From: G963677325 sp963677325
Lineage (GTDB): Bacteria; Bacteroidota; Bacteroidia; Bacteroidales; Prolixibacteraceae
DNA length: 64,000 bases
Assembly: GCA_963677325.2 (NCBI GenBank)
Contig: CAXXGM010000015.1
Span: 1-64,000, forward strand
Direction of reading: 5' to 3'
Shown: one piece after another, positions 58,958 through 64,000 of the stretch
Position numbering within the stretch: position 1 is the first letter of the stretch
How the letters are laid out: the number at the start of each line of letters is the position of its first letter
The notes under the pieces: generated by a model
Database searches by the model: none
The model's input: only the letters and a program-made list of their open reading frames with translations
What the model was told of the DNA's origin: nothing
Program-made: the position numbers and the translations under genes

Positions 58958-59764
58958 TTATTTTATTTCATTTTTTAGGCGGCGGGATTCGCCGGGGATG
59001 ACGACAAAGGTCATCATGGCCTGCATGCGTGAGCGAATGAATTCGCCGTAATATGTTTCAAGAGTTTCCCATCTGAAATTGGTCGTTCCATAGGTTCTTG
59101 CTCCATAGATATCCCGCAGGCCGATCAGATCAATTACCGGTTGTACGATGGTACCGTAGTCCTTGACCATTGTTGTTTCCTTGCCAATGTCGTCGATGTA
59201 AATGGGTAATTTGTAGAGCGTCTCCATGGCTTTGTTGTCCTTGGCATTTTTGATTGCGCTTGCAATGGCTTTGCAATAAATGGAATAGCAGCTCTTCTGA
59301 CTGAATTCATCCGAAATTCTTAGATACGCTGACATTAAAACAGTTTTTCCACATCCTACTTTACCGCCAAATAGTAATCCGGCATTACGATTCCACTCGC
59401 ATTTAGGATTGTCTGTAAAATAAAGATAGAGGTTCCGAATGATGGGCTCGTTGTTTTTGTCGATAGCAAATTCACGATCCTCGGAATGAGAGAGGAGAAT
59501 GATCCTTGCATACGATTTTATTAAATCCTTGAATTGATCGTAACTCATCGCGTAGGTTGATTTGTAGCTTCTCAGGTTCATTTTAAGCTTCTCGGGCATA
59601 GTCTGAAGATCGTTAACCTTTAAAAGATAATTTTCGGCCTTCGATCTTTCGTTTTTTTCATCGATCAATGCCTGAAGCTCTTCATCGGTGATCTGGCTGT
59701 AATCTTTTCTGTCAGCGCTATTTTGTGAATAAGATTGATTAATAAGGTTAGAAATCGCTTCCAT
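58958..59764 (-). CDS. DnaC/IstB-like helicase-loader ATPase
   Basis: 268 residues. The AAA+ domain has Walker A LLFGGKVGCGKTVLMSAYL (about 131-149) and Walker B LPIYIDDIGKE, then GTTNFRWETLE (sensor). The N-terminus is helical. It would load the replicative helicase at the phage origin. Its start overlaps the preceding gene by 17 bases. Confidence 0.85.
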   Translation of the reverse strand: MEAISNLINQSYSQNSADRKDYSQITDEELQALIDEKNERSKAENYLLKVNDLQTMPEKLKMNLRSYKSTYAMSYDQFKDLIKSYARIILLSHSEDREFAIDKNNEPIIRNLYLYFTDNPKCEWNRNAGLLFGGKVGCGKTVLMSAYLRISDEFSQKSCYSIYCKAIASAIKNAKDNKAMETLYKLPIYIDDIGKETTMVKDYGTIVQPVIDLIGLRDIYGARTYGTTNFRWETLETYYGEFIRSRMQAMMTFVVIPGESRRLKNEIK

Positions 59765-60206
59765 TTTTATCAGTTTTTGGTGGTGTTGATTGATCTTTCT
59801 TGTCTATTTTAAAGAATCCCTTGTATCCTCCGGCCATGGCAAATCGCAGGATACCGATTGCTACGTCAGCATTGTTGTCAGATATTTCCTGCAGGTAATC
59901 CAGCGACATCTGCTCCATGCGTGATCTCATTATCCGGCCGTGCTGTTCCTGCAGGTATTCTTTCCAGGTCTTCCAGATGTATCGGAAGTCGTCCTGGTCG
60001 AAGGGTGATTCTATTTCGATGGGATCGACCGCAGCTATGAACTGGTCGAAGGCTTCGAGAAGTTTTTTTGTTTTGTTCCATTCGGCGGTGAATTTGGAGA
60101 GCTTCTTTAGCTGTGTTGCCGACATACCCGATGTTTCGAGGAATTCGGTAAGCTTCGCATCGTCGTCGGCTATTTTGGTGCATATTTCGTTCCAGTGGGT
60201 GATCAT
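59748..60206 (-). CDS. Phage replication protein (helicase-loader partner)
   Basis: 152 residues, helical. The end carries the pattern IGILRFAMAGGYKGFFKIDK, like the A-I-x-x-(S)I-x-N-G-(W/Y)-K-G-(L/F)-F motif found at the ends of DnaD-like replication proteins in Bacteroidota. It overlaps the ATPase gene by 17 bases, as expected for partners. The residue pattern is good evidence of replication linkage; the exact role is inferred. Confidence 0.65.
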   Translation of the reverse strand: MITHWNEICTKIADDDAKLTEFLETSGMSATQLKKLSKFTAEWNKTKKLLEAFDQFIAAVDPIEIESPFDQDDFRYIWKTWKEYLQEQHGRIMRSRMEQMSLDYLQEISDNNADVAIGILRFAMAGGYKGFFKIDKKDQSTPPKTDKNGSDF

Positions 60207-60219
60207 ATTGATTAAATTG

Positions 60220-60260
60220 TCTGAACTGTGATTAAGCTGATTAATGGATTAGCATGATTT
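60220..60260 (+). repeat. CTGAACTGTGATTAAGC repeat family copy at the end of the methylase
   Basis: TCTGAACTGTGATTAAGC, then TGATTAATGGATTAGCATG. The copy supplies the stop codon and last codons of the Dam-type gene. Confidence 0.7.
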
Positions 60261-61079
60261 TGGGTTCTCATAGTTTTCAGAGAATAAATTGTTTTCAGTT
60301 TCGAAATTCCAAACCAGAATTTCATTTCTGAAGGTTGCTTCCTTAAAATTTTTGGTCCGCAATTGTCTGGTTATAATCTTATACTTCCAGTTGTTTTTAA
60401 GGATAAAATATTTAAGGGTTTGGCTCCAATAATTGCTTAATATAAACCTGCCTTTTATTGACTGAATAACAGTGAGAAGCCGGTGAAACTCATCGATCGT
60501 ATATCCGTAATAATGGCCTTGGTGCGCTCCTGGATAAGGAGGATCCAAATAGAAAAATGTTGAAACTGTATCCCTTTTAAGAATTACTTCTAAAGCATCT
60601 TTATTACTGATCTGAACGTCACGCAACCTGTCTTTTAACTTTTTAAAGAAGTCTCTTTTAACCCTGATTACTTTTGCTGCGTGAGTTCCTGCAGTGCCGT
60701 TGCACCATTTCCATCCACCATACGTGGATCCGGCGAAAGACATATTCATAATAACCCATACGGACCATGCCAAATCAAGTTTTGAAGCATCAATACGGCC
60801 GTAATAAATATCCTTGGCTTTAGCATGTAACGTTTCGGAGTGAAGTGTGTCGGAAATCTTCGTATTTAACTCATCAAAATTGTCACGCATTACTTCGTAA
60901 AAAGTTATTAACCGATCGTTAGTGTCATTAATGACTTCCAGGACTGAAGGTGATTTTCCGAAGAATACCGAACCGCCTCCAAAGAAAGGTTCACAGTAAA
61001 TCTTATGGTCAGTAATCATTGGAAGTATGTCGTTAAGCATCGTTTGTTTTCCTCCGTAATAGGTGATTGGGGTTCTCAT
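60249..61079 (-). CDS. DNA adenine methylase, D12 (Dam) class
   Basis: 276 residues. Motif X/I: PITYYGGKQTMLNDI and EPFFGGGSVFFGKSP. Motif IV: FYLDPPYPGAHQGHY. The family methylates adenine at N6. No cognate restriction gene is adjacent. It is coupled by ATGA overlap to the small gene upstream, whose frame depends on a C10 run, so its translation may follow that of the small gene. Confidence 0.93.
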   Translation of the reverse strand: MRTPITYYGGKQTMLNDILPMITDHKIYCEPFFGGGSVFFGKSPSVLEVINDTNDRLITFYEVMRDNFDELNTKISDTLHSETLHAKAKDIYYGRIDASKLDLAWSVWVIMNMSFAGSTYGGWKWCNGTAGTHAAKVIRVKRDFFKKLKDRLRDVQISNKDALEVILKRDTVSTFFYLDPPYPGAHQGHYYGYTIDEFHRLLTVIQSIKGRFILSNYWSQTLKYFILKNNWKYKIITRQLRTKNFKEATFRNEILVWNFETENNLFSENYENPKSC

Positions 61080-61271
61080 GAAAATAGTGGGTTTGTGAAT
61101 TGTACTCCATAGCTGTATTTATCTCTCAATTCAGCGATATAGCTGTTGTTTTTGGCCAGTTCTATCATGGGGGGGGGGTAAATTAACAGTTTTAGCTTTG
61201 CGTGTCACGGTAAGGTTAAAACCTTGCTTTCTGACCATTTTATGGAGGTAGTATTTGCGGTTATAGCTCAT
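61076..61271 (-). pseudogene. Small coupled gene interrupted at a C10 run
   Basis: It starts with an ATG at 61271 that overlaps the stop of the DUF5131 gene (ATGA), and ends with a stop that overlaps the start of the Dam-type gene (ATGA). The frame is MSYNRKYYLHKMVRKQGFNL … KAKTVNLPPP, then MIELAKNNSYIAELRDKYSY … NPLFS, 64 residues with nine C. As written there are ten C (plus-strand G run 61169-61178), which shifts the frame to an early stop. Coupling at both ends argues that the nine-C form is a real gene. The shift is either an error or a phase-variable tract. Confidence 0.75.
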
Positions 61272-62179
61272 GATAATGATGTGTTGATTAGTTGATTTGC
61301 CGATGTGCTGATTTCAGGCCATTGATTAAATCTCTCTCCATCCAGCCAATCAATATTTTTTGAAATTGGCTTTCTGCTCATCACTTCATCCACGAACAAT
61401 ACCTCTTGTCCTTTTACTAAAAACGAGTAATTCTCTTTGGTGCCGGAAGGGCACCATGCCCCCCACTGCTTAAAGAAAAAAGGCACCTCAGCATCTTGGC
61501 ACTGATCCCTCAAAGATCTTACCCAATTCGGATTCATAGGCCGGGCTTTTGGACCCGTTTCGCCTCCGCAGATTACCCAATCAATTTTTTCTCCTGTTGG
61601 ATGTCCCAGTGATCCGGAGATATCACCAAATCCTTTAAGTGTATGATAAAGCTGATTACCGCACCAAACTTCATAAAAGTCAATCGGTCCCAACATTGGT
61701 TCAACACTTACAAACTTCACCTTAGCCCCTGTCCGCAGTAAATACGGGATTCTTTCGTTAGCTTGTTCCTGATTTTCAACAGTTACTCCCATCCACAAAT
61801 TATCAGGATAAAAACCGCGTGGTGCATCAATAAATATTCTGGATGCCCTTTTAGTAAGTATTTGAAAGGTGTGTTGTGGATTGAGCCTGATCACATTAAA
61901 AACCTTGTTTACAAAATCATAAGGCACATTCTCATGAAATAAGTCACTCATTGAGTTAACAAAAATCATTCTCCCTTTTTCCCATTTAAAAGGTTCTTCA
62001 AGGCTTTCGGGATGACAAACAACCTTATCAAATCCTTCTTTATACTTTTCCTGGCCCATCGCTTTGAGTCTCCTGGTCATTACTTCAGCATAACAGTTCT
62101 TACATCCTGACGAGATCTTCGTACATCCGGTGACCGGATTCCACGTGCTTTCAGTCCATTGAATTTTAGATTTATTCAT
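61268..62179 (-). CDS. DUF5131 / phage Gp37-Gp68 family protein
   Basis: 303 residues, starting MNKSKIQWTESTWNPVTGCT. Three Cys in VTGCTKISSGCKNCYAEV form a CxxxxxxCxxC pattern, then FVNSMSDLFHE, FQILTKRASR, WMGVTVENQ and GGETGPKARPM are the family signatures. The family is widespread in phages; the Cys cluster and TIM-barrel-like pattern suggest a Fe-S or radical-SAM-like enzyme, though its reaction is not established. It begins an operon of coupled genes with Dam. Confidence 0.9.
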   Translation of the reverse strand: MNKSKIQWTESTWNPVTGCTKISSGCKNCYAEVMTRRLKAMGQEKYKEGFDKVVCHPESLEEPFKWEKGRMIFVNSMSDLFHENVPYDFVNKVFNVIRLNPQHTFQILTKRASRIFIDAPRGFYPDNLWMGVTVENQEQANERIPYLLRTGAKVKFVSVEPMLGPIDFYEVWCGNQLYHTLKGFGDISGSLGHPTGEKIDWVICGGETGPKARPMNPNWVRSLRDQCQDAEVPFFFKQWGAWCPSGTKENYSFLVKGQEVLFVDEVMSRKPISKNIDWLDGERFNQWPEISTSANQLINTSLS

Positions 62180-62289
62180 AACGATTTAGATTTTGTCATT
62201 ATATAATCCTGCGCGATCGCTTTGGTGTCGAAGGTTGCCATATCGGGCACCACGATAAATTTTCCGTTTTTTAAAGGTTTGATGTACAT
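62176..62289 (-). CDS. 37-residue coupled peptide
   Basis: MYIKPLKNGKFIVVPDMATF, then DTKAIAQDYIM. Its stop overlaps the start of the DUF5131 gene (ATGA), a good sign that it is translated. No family. Confidence 0.55.
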   Translation of the reverse strand: MYIKPLKNGKFIVVPDMATFDTKAIAQDYIMTKSKSL

Positions 62290-62292
62290 GGC

Positions 62293-62394
62293 TTATTGAA
62301 TGATTAGTTGAATTAATTTCATGATGTTGTAAAGAAGATTGGCAATAATGGTGACGCCAAGTATCAGAAGAAGCAGTTCCAGATTGCCAGGCAT
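62293..62394 (-). CDS. 33-residue one-span membrane peptide
   Basis: MPGNLELLLLILGVTIIANL, then LYNIMKLIQLIIQ: one hydrophobic helix. It ends 3 bases before the next small gene. Weak support beyond its place and hydrophobicity. Confidence 0.4.
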   Translation of the reverse strand: MPGNLELLLLILGVTIIANLLYNIMKLIQLIIQ

Positions 62395-62437
62395 ATTTTT
62401 TCAAAAAGAGTGAGTTTGATGTTCATTATTTGGTTTC

Positions 62438-62686
62438 TTATTTTTTGATCAGTTTCGCCATGATTACCCCCGCTAATCCTCCGGCCATGGCACCGGCAGC
62501 ATAAATAAGCTGATCCTTCCTGGTTCCGATCGTCACCTTGCGTACGTTGAATGTCCAGAGGTAGGATACTCCGAATCCGCAGATGGCAATTCCTGCCCAT
62601 GTTGTGCGCGAAATAAAATAGGTGTTTGCCGAGACCAGGAATACCTGTGCGAAACCGGTAGAGAATATGATGAGGAGTTTTTTCAT
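62438..62686 (-). CDS. Small membrane protein
   Basis: 82 residues with three hydrophobic helices (about 4-22, 29-47, 60-78) and short charged loops (NVRKVTIGTRKDQ). No family is recognised. It overlaps the preceding gene by 4 bases. Possibly a phage superinfection or envelope factor. Confidence 0.6.
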   Translation of the reverse strand: MKKLLIIFSTGFAQVFLVSANTYFISRTTWAGIAICGFGVSYLWTFNVRKVTIGTRKDQLIYAAGAMAGGLAGVIMAKLIKK

Positions 62687-62991
62687 ATGCTTTCTGCGTA
62701 TTCAGGAAATGGTCTGAAAGCTTCCTCTCTTTCGATTAAACAATCCTTGTGAAGGCTTTGTGCATGGGTTATATCCCTTTTGGCGTCGAACGACCGCGTC
62801 CAGTCCTTGCCTATGATCACAAGGCTCGCGGCGCTGATGTCGGTGAATCTGGCATTAAGCTGTTTGGCCCAAACGGTTTGATCATGCCTGGAAAGATCCA
62901 TCACTTCCTCTTCCGGGAAAGCTATTTTTACTTTTAACAGAAGGTCCTTGTATCCGGGAGATGCATAATCTCCGATGACGGCTATTTTCAT
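62683..62991 (-). CDS. Small Rossmann-like phage protein
   Basis: 102 residues, starting MKIAVIGDYASPGYKDLLLK, followed by alternating strands and helices with SLVIIGKDWTRSFDAKRDIT. The start and strand order look like nucleoside deoxyribosyltransferase-type or DUF4406-like folds. No catalytic residues can be fixed. In the same operon. Confidence 0.5.
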   Translation of the reverse strand: MKIAVIGDYASPGYKDLLLKVKIAFPEEEVMDLSRHDQTVWAKQLNARFTDISAASLVIIGKDWTRSFDAKRDITHAQSLHKDCLIEREEAFRPFPEYAESI

Positions 62992-63001
62992 AAATGGCGA
63001 T

Positions 63002-63748
63002 TTAATTTTTATTAATTACGATTATTACAGAACTTACCATCGTGCCGCTTTTTTTGAATGCTCCGGCTTCAATTTCATGTATTTCGGCCCCTATAGTTTC
63101 AAGCCAGTCAGAAAATACTTTCTCTTTCTTTCCGGAAGCATGTTGCCAGTGTTTGGAAGCAATGGAAACTATTCTCCCTCCTGGTTTAAGACATTCATAC
63201 ATCTTGTATATATGATCAATATCCTGATTCTTGTTAAATGGAGGGTTAGCGATTATAGTGGCAAACGCTTCTTTTGCCTGAAGTTTCAAAAAATCCTCAC
63301 CTAAATATTCTGTGTATGGGATCTTCTCTAAAAATGTCCTATTGATTTCATTAAGTTCACAATACCTTACATTTAACTGCGAGAATTCAAGCTTATGAAT
63401 AGCGTTTATTATCGCGCCTTGCCCAGCCGAAGGTTCCAGAATTTTACCAGCTATCTTTTGATTGACAAAGGCCATTTCAACTAATGTTTCTGCAAGATCT
63501 TGTGGAGTTGCGAAAAATTGGAACTCTTTCTTTAAATTCCTTTTTTCTCCATTTTGTACTTGATAAAGCAGCTCACTTGGATCATGATTAAAAATAAATC
63601 CCTGCACATTTCCGCCCTTCCATTTTCCACCGATTAGTTCTAATGTTTTGGCAACTTCCTGGTAAACCTTTCGTTCCAGTTTTTCGTTTGGCAGTTTTAC
63701 TATTTGACCTTCAACGGTACATTTACCTAAAATTTCTAAGCAATTCAT
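63002..63748 (-). CDS. N6-adenine DNA methyltransferase
   Basis: 248 residues. Motif I is KILEPSAGQGAIINAI and motif IV is IIANPPFNKNQDIDHIYKM (NPPF). It has the layout of DUF4942-like and type I-type adenine methylases. No target-recognition or restriction partner is seen nearby. It is the fourth DNA methylase of this prophage and may protect phage DNA. Confidence 0.88.
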   Translation of the reverse strand: MNCLEILGKCTVEGQIVKLPNEKLERKVYQEVAKTLELIGGKWKGGNVQGFIFNHDPSELLYQVQNGEKRNLKKEFQFFATPQDLAETLVEMAFVNQKIAGKILEPSAGQGAIINAIHKLEFSQLNVRYCELNEINRTFLEKIPYTEYLGEDFLKLQAKEAFATIIANPPFNKNQDIDHIYKMYECLKPGGRIVSIASKHWQHASGKKEKVFSDWLETIGAEIHEIEAGAFKKSGTMVSSVIIVINKN

Positions 63749-63771
63749 GATAGATTGGTTAAGGTTAATAA

Positions 63772-64000
63772 TTAGAAGATTGAGCAGATAATGATTACGA
63801 TCAGGGCAATCACCGCATTGGTTGTTATCGACTTTGAAGCATCAATCTTTGACTGATCAGGTCGGACAAGATCCCAGTCCGGAAATCGCTTGTTCCCATT
63901 AAAGAATCTGCACTTACCATCCTGATCCCACCATACTTTTACCGGTATTTCATCTTCTTTCGGGTGAACTTTGCCTATGGCCAGTGTGGGATATCCTCTT
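63772..64000 (-). CDS. Membrane-anchored phage protein, C-terminal part
   Basis: The frame runs off the window edge. The visible 75 residues include GYPTLAIGKVHPKEDEIPVK, KVWWDQDGKCRFFNGNKRF and one C-terminal hydrophobic helix (AVIALIVIIICSIF). It is a tail-anchored or one-span membrane protein. The start lies beyond 64,000. No family is recognised. Confidence 0.6.
   Translation of the reverse strand, partial: RGYPTLAIGKVHPKEDEIPVKVWWDQDGKCRFFNGNKRFPDWDLVRPDQSKIDASKSITTNAVIALIVIIICSIF

Noticed and set aside
18000..60300. Regular short repeats resembling a CRISPR array
   Set aside because: Units are 7 or 9 bases long with no unique spacers of constant length, and no cas gene is present.
62186..62404. 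72-residue frame on the minus strand
   Set aside because: Its composition is unlike a protein (many His, Ser and Tyr), and it is out of frame with the two small coupled genes that better explain the stretch.

Overview
The window is a piece of a Bacteroidota chromosome carrying most of a tailed-phage prophage. Evidence for Bacteroidota: several genes have the phylum's TAnnTTTG promoter element 20-30 bases before the start and no clear Shine-Dalgarno sequence. A sigma/anti-sigma/outer-membrane trio is present. One phage protein ends in a BACON domain. The integrase is of the Bacteroidota arm-binding type.

Positions 1-16,709 are ordinary chromosome: the end of a GDP-mannose pyrophosphorylase gene, an M23 peptidase gene broken by a one-base shift, an ECF sigma/anti-sigma pair with an outer-membrane protein, sucC-sucD, a small secreted protein, dnaK, a membrane acyltransferase-like protein, panB, a pseudouridine synthase, a HAD hydrolase, an XTP/dITP pyrophosphatase, recO (also broken by a one-base shift) and an aminotransferase-fold protein that has lost its PLP lysine.

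At 16,710 lies tRNA-Arg(CCU), followed directly by a tyrosine integrase. From there to 64,000 nearly everything is phage and reads on the minus strand, toward the integrase. In order of transcription (high to low coordinate): early and DNA-modification genes (membrane proteins, N6 methylase, DUF5131 protein, Dam-type methylase, helicase-loader pair, VapE-type ATPase, C5 methylase); a 600-base gap with GGTTGTA repeats; prohead protease, major capsid and tail tube; a probable frameshifted tail-chaperone pair; a second tightly coupled operon (ParB-methylase fusion, terminase, portal, head completion); an accessory island with SufE-like, DUF4468 and KilA-N genes plus an opposing Arc-like repressor; a tandem glycosyltransferase; tape measure, tail tip and fibres with secretion signals; holin, GH108 muramidase and secreted proteins next to attL. 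The other attachment site and the lysogeny control genes must lie beyond 64,000.

Two features stand out across the phage. First, short tandem repeats of period 7 (some 9) fill many gaps and also run in frame through several unrelated proteins. Second, at least four genes are interrupted exactly at homopolymers. Assembly error is the first explanation to exclude, but one of these tracts (A9 in the tail-chaperone pair) fits programmed frameshifting, and another (C10 in a small gene coupled on both sides) could be phase-variable.
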